This document shows positions 28,076 through 35,113 of a stretch of DNA of 59,667 nucleotides, piece after piece. Origin of the DNA: an uncultured Verrucomicrobia subdivision 3 bacterium. Its GTDB lineage: Bacteria > Verrucomicrobiota > Verrucomicrobiia > Limisphaerales > UBA11358. The DNA lies in the NCBI GenBank assembly GCA_903944085.1, contig CAJAQO010000213.1, positions 1 to 59,667 of the forward strand, written 5' to 3'. The notes beneath the pieces are model-generated. The model was given only the letters and a program-made list of their open reading frames with translations, searched no databases and was not told the DNA's origin. Each line of letters begins with the position of its first letter. Positions within the stretch are counted from its first letter, which is position 1. The position numbers were made by a program, and so were the translations under genes.

Positions 28076-28173
28076 ATTCAAGCATAAGCCGCGCTTCCGT
28101 GGATTCGCGTTCGTAGAGAGCGTGGGCAAATCCTAAGTTGAAAAACTTCGACCCCATTGGAGGTGTCATCCAT

Positions 28174-28404
28174 CCCCATTTTCCGGGTCAACTTCCCCAA
28201 TTGGGGCTTGGCTCTCCCCACTTTCCGCGTGACGCTCCCCAATTCCGAAACCATTTTCCCCAATTTTTCTGCTGCACTCCCCATTTTCCCGATGGCTCTC
28301 CCCAATTTTTTCAGGTTTTTCCCCCTTGACTGAGGAGCGTTCCCCAATTTTTTTGTCGTTTTCCCCAATTTCCGAACAGCTCTCCCCATTTTCTCTGGCC
28401 TTGA
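28174..28404. repeat. Array of 11 units with exact 21-bp period (CCCC type)
   Basis: CCCC blocks begin at 28174, 28195, 28216, 28237, 28258, 28279, 28300, 28321, 28342, 28363 and 28384, exactly 21 bases apart. On the minus strand each unit reads GGGGA, a variable middle, then an A-rich end such as GAAAATT. The region lies between the convergent SNF2 and Wzz-like genes. Frames on the minus strand encode heptad-like repeats (for example KIGENGF, KLGKMVS) and are probably not genes. The phasing of A-tracts with two helical turns suggests a bent or protein-bound segment. Confidence 0.9.
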
Positions 28405-28489
28405 AACCGGCTGAAAACCCGCTAAAAACGCAGATAAATGCCAAAACCGGCCTTTTCCGATCAACGCCAGCCCGCCCGCCTTTCCAAGT

Positions 28490-28508
28490 GGTCAAAAAAA
28501 GACAGTTC
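28490..28508 (+). repeat. 19-bp motif shared with the first repeat island (copy 2)
   Basis: GGTCAAAAAAAGACAGTTC matches 15067-15085 at 18 of 19 positions. It lies between the 21-bp array and the 3' end of the Wzz-like gene. Relative to its array it is in the opposite orientation to copy 1. Confidence 0.7.
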
Positions 28509-28537
28509 AATCGCCCGATCCGGTTCGGCGAAAGGAG

Positions 28538-29716
28538 TCAAGCCGGCAGACTCTGCTTGCCTTCACGCGGTCCAAACTTGGCGGCGGCCAGCGCGCAAAT
28601 GGCTCCGGCCACCAGCCCCAGAAAACCGCCGGCCACCGCGCCGAGGAAAATGTTCAGCGTCTTGTTTGGCTTTACTGGCGCACGTCCGGGTTCAGCTCGA
28701 TCAACGATTTGAACTGCTGCATTCTTTGGAAGTTGCGCGTCCATTTTCACGGCCTCGATTTTTGAATTGAGCAATTCATGAAGCATGATCAACTGCGACA
28801 AATTGCGTTTCTTGTCCCAATAAGGCTGTTCTTGTGGCGATTGACTGGCGGCGGCATCGCCCGCGATTTTTAATTGCTGGCGCAGTGATTCCAAATCGGA
28901 TTGAGCCGTCTGAATTTGCGCTGCTTGAGCTTGGTATTGCTGCTGCAACACATCAATTCCATTTGCCAACAATTTCGCGCGCGAGCTGACGCGGTAATCC
29001 CGGTAGGATTCGGCGATGGCGTTGGCGATTTGCGCCGCCTCGTTTTTGTCGTCGCTATAGACCGTGATGGCGATGAGCTTGGTGTTGCGCACCGGCGCGA
29101 GTTGCAGGCGCTGCTTGAGGATTTCCAGCGTCCGTCCGGTCGTCAGCGGTTCACCGGCAAAATATTTTTTGCCCCAGGCCACATTCAGTTTCAGCTTGTC
29201 TATGACGGAATTGAGCACGAGTTGCGACTGAATGATTTCAAATTCCGTCTGGATGAAATACGGATCGTAGGACGGCTGAGCGGCGACGGATGCCGCATCT
29301 GATTCCACCTTGACGCGCGCGGTGCTGGCATAACTCTCCGGCAGGATAAAGGTTATCGCCGTGGCGACGATCAATGTGATCAAAAACACCGCCAAAAAAA
29401 CGCGGATGAAAATGGCGGTCGGCGTCGTGCGGTCGTGGGTCAGGCTGGCGAGTTTGTCATTCATAGTTTTTCTTTCGTTCAAAGCGGCGAGCCGTTCGCG
29501 AATGGAGGTGCTCACCAAATCCGGCAGCACGCGCAGCCACAGCTTGAACAGGCTCCAGCCTTTAGATTCGTTCCACGCATCGCGGCCCTGGTCGCGGAAA
29601 AGCTGCGCCATCGCCGGGCCGTAGGCCGCGCGATGCGCCGGCGGATAAGCCCGCAGCAGCCAGCCATAGATTTTTTGCGAAACCGCCAGCGCCCGATTGT
29701 TGAAATTCTTGGTCAT
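28538..29716 (-). CDS. Wzz-like chain-length determinant protein with an extra N-terminal domain
   Basis: The 392-residue protein has two parts. Residues 1-90 (SQKIYGWLLRAYPPAHRAAYGPAMAQLFRDQ...) resemble the cytosolic prefix domain found in front of some ABC permeases that are paired with PadR regulators. From about 95 on it is a polysaccharide co-polymerase: a membrane helix (about 99-125), a periplasmic region with coiled coil (about 260-330), and a second helix (about 350-375). It lacks a kinase domain. Such proteins set the length of exported polysaccharide, but no polymerase or glycosyltransferase gene is adjacent. It begins three bases after the PadR stop codon, so the two are coupled. 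Confidence 0.8.
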   Translation of the reverse strand: MTKNFNNRALAVSQKIYGWLLRAYPPAHRAAYGPAMAQLFRDQGRDAWNESKGWSLFKLWLRVLPDLVSTSIRERLAALNERKTMNDKLASLTHDRTTPTAIFIRVFLAVFLITLIVATAITFILPESYASTARVKVESDAASVAAQPSYDPYFIQTEFEIIQSQLVLNSVIDKLKLNVAWGKKYFAGEPLTTGRTLEILKQRLQLAPVRNTKLIAITVYSDDKNEAAQIANAIAESYRDYRVSSRAKLLANGIDVLQQQYQAQAAQIQTAQSDLESLRQQLKIAGDAAASQSPQEQPYWDKKRNLSQLIMLHELLNSKIEAVKMDAQLPKNAAVQIVDRAEPGRAPVKPNKTLNIFLGAVAGGFLGLVAGAICALAAAKFGPREGKQSLPA

Positions 29717-29719
29717 CGG

Positions 29720-30082
29720 TCACGCGGGTTTGCCGATCAATTTCTTTCCGCGTGCCAGTGCGACAATTTCCGCGTAGCGCCGCGCCTCCGCCCGGACCAC
29801 TTTTTCACCGACGCCGGTCAGCCGGTAATAGCGGCGGCGGTCATCGTCCAAATGCGGGTCGGGGCGTTCGTCGGATTCCTCAATCAACTGCGCTTCGAGC
29901 AGCCGCTTGACCGTGCCGTATAAAGTGCCCGGCCCCATTTTGATCTGGCCGTCGGTGTGCTCAGCCACTTCCTGCATGATCGCGTAGCCGTGGCGCTCGC
30001 CGCCCGCCAGCGCGAGCAGGACATGAAACACCGCCGGCGTGAGCGGCAGCAGGCTTTCGGGATCGGTTTTCGGCTTTGCCAT
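29720..30082 (-). CDS. PadR-family transcriptional regulator
   Basis: The protein of 120 residues has the PadR winged helix: LTPAVFHVLLALAGGERHGYAIMQEV, then GPGTLYGTVKRLLEAQLIEE, and the wing RRRYYRLTGVGEKV. The start MAKPKTD at 30082 is preferred to an ATG 18 codons upstream. PadR proteins usually repress a membrane-protein gene next to them; here that is the Wzz-like fusion directly downstream. The upstream region holds an AT-rich dyad-like stretch (GATATATC and AGATACAT) that could be an operator, but this is weak. Confidence 0.88.
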   Translation of the reverse strand: MAKPKTDPESLLPLTPAVFHVLLALAGGERHGYAIMQEVAEHTDGQIKMGPGTLYGTVKRLLEAQLIEESDERPDPHLDDDRRRYYRLTGVGEKVVRAEARRYAEIVALARGKKLIGKPA

Positions 30083-30151
30083 TTTAACGGATATATCGGT
30101 TGCAGATACATTTAGCCTGAATTCTGGCTTTGTCAATTCAGTTCCGCAATT

Positions 30152-30790
30152 TCACTTCAGCCGGTTTCTGAATTCCGCGCAGGCTTGAGCCACATCCGGC
30201 GCGTTGAGGATGGCGGAGACGACGCAGATTCTTTTTGCGCCGGCGGCCAGCACGTCGTCCAGCGTTTGCAAATTGATTCCCCCGATGGCGAACCACGGCC
30301 CGATCACATTCGCCGCCGCCCAGCGGACATAATCCAGCGTCACCGGCTTCGCCGTCGGCTTGGTGCCGGTCGCGAATACCGGCCCGATGGCAATGTAATC
30401 TGCGCCCGCTGCCACCGCTCGCTGCGCCTGGGCGGAAGCGTGCGTGGACAAGCCGATCCGCAATCCGCAATCCGCAATCCGTAATTCCGAAACGTGCGTG
30501 TGGCCGGCGTCGAAAAAATCCTCCTGGCCGAGATGGCAAAAATCCGCGCCGATTTCGCGGGCGATTTCCAAATGGTCATTGATGACCAGGCCGACGTTTG
30601 CGCGGCGGGTGACGGGCAAAAGTTTTTCCGCGAGGCGGCGGATGTCATCGGGCGAAGCGGTTTTGGCGCGAAGCTGGATCAAATCGCTGCCGCCGTCGCA
30701 AAGCTGTTGCGCAATCAGTTCGGGCGCGCGGCCGTGCAGGTAAGCCGTGTCCACAAAAGTATAAAGCCGGCAGTCGGCGAGCGGTTTCAT
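30152..30790 (-). CDS. thiE: Thiamine-phosphate synthase
   Basis: The 212-residue TIM barrel joins the thiazole phosphate and HMP pyrophosphate to make thiamine monophosphate. Family blocks in order: QLRAKTASPDD, VINDHLEIA, DFCHLGQED, GLSTHA, DYIAIGPVFATGTK, FAIGGIN. Between the QED and GLSTH blocks lies SELRIADCGLRI, encoded by four 7-bp units (30456-30483). Other ThiE proteins have a loop here, so this looks like a tolerated in-frame insertion. It is downstream of PFK but separated by a terminator. No TPP riboswitch is visible. Confidence 0.93.
   Translation of the reverse strand: MKPLADCRLYTFVDTAYLHGRAPELIAQQLCDGGSDLIQLRAKTASPDDIRRLAEKLLPVTRRANVGLVINDHLEIAREIGADFCHLGQEDFFDAGHTHVSELRIADCGLRIGLSTHASAQAQRAVAAGADYIAIGPVFATGTKPTAKPVTLDYVRWAAANVIGPWFAIGGINLQTLDDVLAAGAKRICVVSAILNAPDVAQACAEFRNRLK
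30456..30483. repeat. 28-bp heptamer repeat inside thiE
   Basis: Three copies of ATCCGCA and one of ATCCGTA lie in perfect tandem and are read in frame by thiE. The array resembles the single arrays at 33293 and 50341 in size and arrangement but has a different unit. Confidence 0.9.
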
Positions 30791-30810
30791 GGCTTAAGGT
30801 TAGCAGAAAA

Positions 30811-30842
30811 AAACGGCGGCAGGATTTTTCCCGCCGCCGTTT
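30811..30842 (-). terminator. Rho-independent terminator of the phosphofructokinase gene
   Basis: The arms AAACGGCGGC and GCCGCCGTTT enclose a 12-base loop. On the minus strand the stem runs into TTTTTTTCTGC. It lies 15 bases after the stop codon. Confidence 0.88.
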
Positions 30843-30856
30843 GCGCGAATTTCTTT

Positions 30857-32146
30857 TTACTTCAAACCGGCCAGATAGCCAAAGCGGGTCTTGAATTGTT
30901 CCGGCGTCATCTTGATGACCGCGCCGAGTTTGGCGAGTTGTTTGTGATCCTCGAAATCTTCGCGTTCGAGGCGGATCATGTAAGCTTGGGCGCATTCAAA
31001 CGCTTCGCCGTCCACATTCACGCGGCGATTTTGCATGCGACCGGTTTTGGGGTCGAGCATGTCGTCGAAGGGCAGGGGATTCATCTTGCCGTCCACGAAG
31101 CTGATGATGGCGCCATATTTTTCAGCGGCCGGCGAGCGGAGAAATTTCACCGCGGCATAGCCGAGATCGCGGGTGTATTCGGCATCGAACGGAATCGGAT
31201 CGGCGCAACGGAGTTCGTAGCCCAGATCCTTGTCAATGAAGGTCATTTTGATGCCGAGCTTTTCGAGGCGTGTGCTCAAAAGTTCTTTCATCAGGCGGCC
31301 GAATTCGATTTCGCCGAGGCGCAGATGGCCGTGGTCGTCACGGACGACTTTGCCAAAGCGCTCGAGCTGGCCTTCGGGCAAGGCGGCCAGGAGGCCTTTC
31401 TCGCCGAGCGATTCAATCAAACCTTCCGCGAGCACCACGAGCCCGTAGCGCGAGCCTTCGGCCGTGCGCTTGATGATGGAGCCAATGATGATGTCGCAGA
31501 CTTCATCAACCGTGACCGGCCGGCCGCGGAATTCCTCGGAGATGATCGAGAGCGTGGCGGCGGATGCCTTGGCGATGCCGAGCGCGAGATGGCCCGCCGC
31601 GCGGCCCATGCTGATGATGATATACCAGCGCGACGTGGTGCGCGCGTCTTCGATGAGATTACGAACGATTTGCACGCCGTAATGGCGCGCGGTTTCGTAG
31701 CCGAACGTCGGTGCGGTGCCGGGCAGCGGCAAATCGTTGTCAATCGTCTTGGGCACATGCGCGACCTTGATTTTGCCGCCGCTGCGTTTGGCGACGTGGC
31801 TGGCGGAAAATGCCGTGTCATCGCCGCCGATGCTCACCAGCGCGGTGATGCCGAGCTTCTCAAAAACAGTGAAAATATTTTTCATCTGCTCCTCGGACTT
31901 GGTCGGGTTCGTGCGCGCGGTGCCGAGAATGGAGCCGCCTTTGAGGTGGATGTCCTTCACGTCGCGAATGGACAACGGCTTGATTTGCGTCGTGTCGCCG
32001 GCGGCGATGTGCTTGAAGCCGTCGCGAAAGCCGATGACTTCGTAGCCTTGGTTGATGCCTTCGATGGTGGCTGCGGCGATGACGCCGTTGAGTCCGGGTG
32101 CCGGACCGCCGCCCACTAAAATTCCGAGTCTGCCTTTATTGCTCAT
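30857..32146 (-). CDS. 6-phosphofructokinase, predicted pyrophosphate-dependent
   Basis: The 429-residue protein phosphorylates fructose 6-phosphate in glycolysis. In place of the ATP-type GGDGS it has GGDDTA, and PKTIDND carries the Lys found in the PPi-dependent group. In characterised PFKs this Asp/Lys pair selects pyrophosphate over ATP, so the reaction is probably reversible. Other blocks are GGGPAPGLNGVI at the start and the MGRAAGHLA substrate site. A strong terminator follows. The divergently transcribed neighbour is the GmhB-like gene. Confidence 0.92.
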   Translation of the reverse strand: MSNKGRLGILVGGGPAPGLNGVIAAATIEGINQGYEVIGFRDGFKHIAAGDTTQIKPLSIRDVKDIHLKGGSILGTARTNPTKSEEQMKNIFTVFEKLGITALVSIGGDDTAFSASHVAKRSGGKIKVAHVPKTIDNDLPLPGTAPTFGYETARHYGVQIVRNLIEDARTTSRWYIIISMGRAAGHLALGIAKASAATLSIISEEFRGRPVTVDEVCDIIIGSIIKRTAEGSRYGLVVLAEGLIESLGEKGLLAALPEGQLERFGKVVRDDHGHLRLGEIEFGRLMKELLSTRLEKLGIKMTFIDKDLGYELRCADPIPFDAEYTRDLGYAAVKFLRSPAAEKYGAIISFVDGKMNPLPFDDMLDPKTGRMQNRRVNVDGEAFECAQAYMIRLEREDFEDHKQLAKLGAVIKMTPEQFKTRFGYLAGLK

Positions 32147-32255
32147 GTGTTATTGAATGTTATGTTGGTGACTGCAAAGACGGCATATCCTGCCCGCATT
32201 GGGATAAAATTTCAATTCCATTCTTGCCACATTCTGCCCACAATTTGCCAACGGA

Positions 32256-32807
32256 ATGAATCGAGCTATTTTTCTGGACCGCGACGGGACGCTGATCGCG
32301 GAAAAAAACTACCTGCACCGCCCGGAAGACGTGGAGATTTTCCCCGGCGCGGGCGCGGCGTTGAAACGGCTGGCCGACGCCGGCTTCAACCTCATAATTG
32401 TCACCAACCAGTCCGGCATCGGGCGCGGCTATTTCACGCTGGCAGACGCGGAGCGCGTGAATGCGCATCTCGCCCGCGAGCTCGCGCGCGACGGCGTGCG
32501 CTTCGGGAAAATTTACATCGCGCCCGAAGCTCCGGACCAGCCGAGCCGGGGCCGCAAGCCGTCGCCCCAGTTTTTGTTCGATGCGCGGGATGAATTTGAT
32601 TTGAACCTCGCGGAAAGCTTCATGGTCGGCGACAAGCTGATTGATCTCGAATGCGGCTGGAATGCGGGCGTGAAAAAAAGTATTTTAGTCCGCACCGGCT
32701 ACGGCGCCGAGTTGGCAAAAAAGTCGGCGGAAAAGCTTTCGCGCGCAGTCGTGGTCAATGATTTAAAAGAAATGACGGCGTGGATTTTGGATTCGTTGAA
32801 TCGTTGA
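32256..32807 (+). CDS. GmhB-like HAD phosphatase without the zinc cysteines
   Basis: The 183-residue HAD-superfamily protein has the nucleophile motif FLDRDGT (Asp8, Asp10), VTNQSGIGRGY, the Lys of RKPSPQF, and VGDKLIDLE. This is the layout of D-glycero-D-manno-heptose 1,7-bisphosphate 7-phosphatase of the LPS heptose pathway. The loop that normally carries three or four zinc-binding Cys/His residues reads YIAPEAPDQPSRGRKP, with no cysteine. It may be a zinc-free GmhB variant or a related sugar or histidinol phosphatase. It sits 57 bases before glmS on the same strand, which fits envelope-sugar synthesis. Confidence 0.85.
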   Translation: MNRAIFLDRDGTLIAEKNYLHRPEDVEIFPGAGAALKRLADAGFNLIIVTNQSGIGRGYFTLADAERVNAHLARELARDGVRFGKIYIAPEAPDQPSRGRKPSPQFLFDARDEFDLNLAESFMVGDKLIDLECGWNAGVKKSILVRTGYGAELAKKSAEKLSRAVVVNDLKEMTAWILDSLNR

Positions 32808-32864
32808 AACCGTTTGCCAGGCAGCGGACAATTCCGATTCAATCATTTAACCATTAACAAAAAT

Positions 32865-34730
32865 ATGTGCGGCATCATTGGATACGTCGGAAAAAAAACA
32901 GCCTCGCCCATCTTGCTGGAGGGTTTGCGGCGGCTGGAATATCGCGGCTACGACAGCGCGGGCGTGGCCGTGCTGCGCGACGCGAGCCTGCTCGTGCGCA
33001 AAAAGAAAGGCAAAATTGACGAGGGGCTGGCGCGCGTTTTAAAAGCGGAACCCGTCGCCGGCTGTCTGGGCATCGGGCACACGCGCTGGGCCACGCACGG
33101 CGTGCCGGCTGACGAAAATTCGCACCCGCACCTTGATGCCGGCGGCAAAATCGCCGTCGTCCACAACGGCGTCATTGAAAATTACGACGCGCTCAAACAG
33201 CGACTGCTCCGCGCCGGGCATAAATTTCTTTCCAACACCGACACGGAAGTGCTCGCGCATTTGATCGGCGAACACTACCGGCAAAACAAAAACGGAAAGC
33301 GGAAAGCGGAAAGCGGAAACGAGCTGACGCAGGCCGTTTGCGATGCGTTGCGCGAAGTCATCGGCACCTATGGACTCGCGGTGATCTGCACGGACTTTCC
33401 GAACACGATTGTCGGCGCGCGGCGCGGTTCGCCGCTCATCATCGGCATCGGGCAGGAAGAAAATTTTCTTGCCAGCGACGCCAACGCCATCGTCGCCCAC
33501 ACAAAAAAAGTGGTTTATCTGAACGACTACGACGTGGCCACCATCACGCCGGAACGCTTCGATGTTTTGAATCTCGGGACCGACACGGCCAATGTGCAAA
33601 TCAGCAATCTGGAATTTTCCCAGGAGGACGCGGCGCGCGGCAGGCACGCGCACTTCATGCTCAAGGAAATTTATGAGCAGCCGCAAACCGTCTTGAACGC
33701 GCTGCGCGGACGCCTCGACTTTGAAGGCGCGACGTCGAAGTTCGGCGGTTTGAATATGACCGCGGCCGAGCTGCGCGGCATTGACCGCATCGTCATTGCC
33801 GCGAGCGGCACGAGCTGGCACGCGGCGCTTGTCGGTGAATATTTGATCGAGGAACTCGCGCAACTGCCGGTCGAGGTGGAGTTCGCGCATGAATTTTGTT
33901 ACCGCAATTGTCCGCTCGAAAAAAACACCGTGCTGCTGGTCTTGTCGCAATCCGGCGAAACCGCCGACACGCTCGCTGCGTTGCGCGAGGCCAAGCGGCG
34001 CGGTCATCGCGCGCTGGCCATCGTCAACGTCGTCGGCAGCACCATCGCGCGCGAGTCGGACGGCGGCATTTACATGCACGCCGGGCCGGAAATTGGCGTC
34101 GCCTCGACGAAGGCGTTCGTTTCCACGATCACGATTCTGACGCTGCTCGCGATTCATCTGGGCCGGATGCGCCAGCTTTCGGCGAACCGCGCGAAGGAGA
34201 TTCTGCGCGGACTGGAAGCGCTGCCAAAACAGATTGAATCCATTCTGGCGCAGAATAATTCGCTGAAAAAAATCGCGAAAAAGTATGCGCGAGCCGATGA
34301 TTTCTTTTTTCTCGGCCGCGGCTACACCTTTCCCATTGCGCTGGAAGGCGCGCTGAAGCTCAAGGAAATTTCCTATATCCACGCCGAAGGCTATTCGGCG
34401 GCGGAGATGAAACATGGGCCGATTGCGCTGATTGACGAAAAAACACCGACGGTCTTTCTCGTGCCGCAGGACGCGATGTATGACAAGACAATGGCGAATC
34501 TCGCCATGATCCGCGCCCGCAAAGGCCCGATTATCGCGTTCGCCACCGAGGGCGACAAAGCCATCAAGAAAGTAGCGAATGACGTGATTTACCTGCCGAA
34601 GACGCTCGACTTGCTGAATCCGATACTGGCGAGCGTGCCGCTGCAACTGTTCGCGTATCACATCGCCGTGGCCCGTGGTTGTGATGTGGACAAGCCGCGC
34701 AATTTGGCCAAGAGCGTCACGGTGGAATAG
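32865..34730 (+). CDS. glmS: Glutamine-fructose-6-phosphate aminotransferase (isomerising)
   Basis: The protein of 621 residues makes glucosamine 6-phosphate, the first step to UDP-GlcNAc for peptidoglycan and LPS. It starts MCGIIGYVG, with Cys2 as the glutaminase nucleophile after Met removal; the longer upstream frame is therefore wrong. Two SIS domains follow (SGTSWHAALVGEY; LSQSGETADTLAALR) and the C-terminus ends KSVTVE as in the family. It is about ten residues longer than usual because of a segment (NGKRKAESGNE) encoded by a heptamer repeat at 33293-33320. There is no obvious glmS ribozyme in the short upstream region. Confidence 0.96.
   Translation: MCGIIGYVGKKTASPILLEGLRRLEYRGYDSAGVAVLRDASLLVRKKKGKIDEGLARVLKAEPVAGCLGIGHTRWATHGVPADENSHPHLDAGGKIAVVHNGVIENYDALKQRLLRAGHKFLSNTDTEVLAHLIGEHYRQNKNGKRKAESGNELTQAVCDALREVIGTYGLAVICTDFPNTIVGARRGSPLIIGIGQEENFLASDANAIVAHTKKVVYLNDYDVATITPERFDVLNLGTDTANVQISNLEFSQEDAARGRHAHFMLKEIYEQPQTVLNALRGRLDFEGATSKFGGLNMTAAELRGIDRIVIAASGTSWHAALVGEYLIEELAQLPVEVEFAHEFCYRNCPLEKNTVLLVLSQSGETADTLAALREAKRRGHRALAIVNVVGSTIARESDGGIYMHAGPEIGVASTKAFVSTITILTLLAIHLGRMRQLSANRAKEILRGLEALPKQIESILAQNNSLKKIAKKYARADDFFFLGRGYTFPIALEGALKLKEISYIHAEGYSAAEMKHGPIALIDEKTPTVFLVPQDAMYDKTMANLAMIRARKGPIIAFATEGDKAIKKVANDVIYLPKTLDLLNPILASVPLQLFAYHIAVARGCDVDKPRNLAKSVTVE
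33293..33320. repeat. 28-bp heptamer repeat inside glmS
   Basis: Three copies of CGGAAAG and one of CGGAAAC lie in perfect tandem, in frame, within the glutaminase domain. It has the same size and layout as the arrays in thiE and in the DUF5107 gene. Confidence 0.9.
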
Positions 34731-35113
34731 ACTTATTTCAGTTGGAGAGCGGGTTGTTGTCCCGTGACAATTAAGGTAAGTCACACTAGGCAATAGTAGC
34801 TCGGAGCAATATACCGTTTTTGGTTCGACGGCCCGCGCAAGCAATCTCCTGTTGAAAGACCTGTTGCGCAAAAAAGTGGATTTGACGGTTATATTGTTTC
34901 CGGTTGTGGTGCCAATTGCTTATGCGTTAAAAGCGCGTTTCCGTCTGGGCCTGTTTGATCCGCGAAGAAACAAAGCATTGTGGAGTCTGGTGATGATGAA
35001 CTGTTGATTGGTGCCGCGTCCGGCGACATCCGGACGCATGTGCCGTTAACCATTGAGGAAGCAAAATCAACAACAGAAAGACAAGGCAAAGCCAAATTCT
35101 GGCGCAGGGACGA
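34731..35113 (+). pseudogene. Intergenic stretch with a possible decayed ORF
   Basis: Between glmS and the convergent GH95 gene, the plus strand reads as a protein-like frame from about 34818 to 35138, interrupted by one TGA at 34956-34958. Its second half (ESGDDELLIGAAS... ending [13 protein letters not shown]) has the charge pattern of a real protein and could start at the GTG at 34980, but it runs 25 bases into the end of the GH95 gene. I recognise no family. It may be a gene remnant or chance. Nothing else is visible here. Confidence 0.3.

Noticed and set aside
28078-28510. Minus-strand frames of 114-128 residues with KIGE/KLGK heptads
   Set aside because: The same effect in the second 21-bp array: at least two frames are equally open, with no ribosome-binding site and no recognised protein. 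Kept as a repeat, with coding left as a testable alternative.
30152-30790. TPP riboswitch upstream of thiE
   Set aside because: The 66 bases upstream are the terminator of the preceding gene, with no room or motif for a THI element.
30494-32119. 541-residue plus-strand frame across the PFK gene
   Set aside because: It is a shadow of a full-length phosphofructokinase with intact motifs.
32808-32864. glmS ribozyme
   Set aside because: Only 57 bases separate the upstream stop from the GlmS start, too short for the ribozyme, and no conserved core is visible.
33039-34871. 610-residue minus-strand frame across glmS
   Set aside because: It is an antisense shadow of GlmS, caused by GC-rich third positions.
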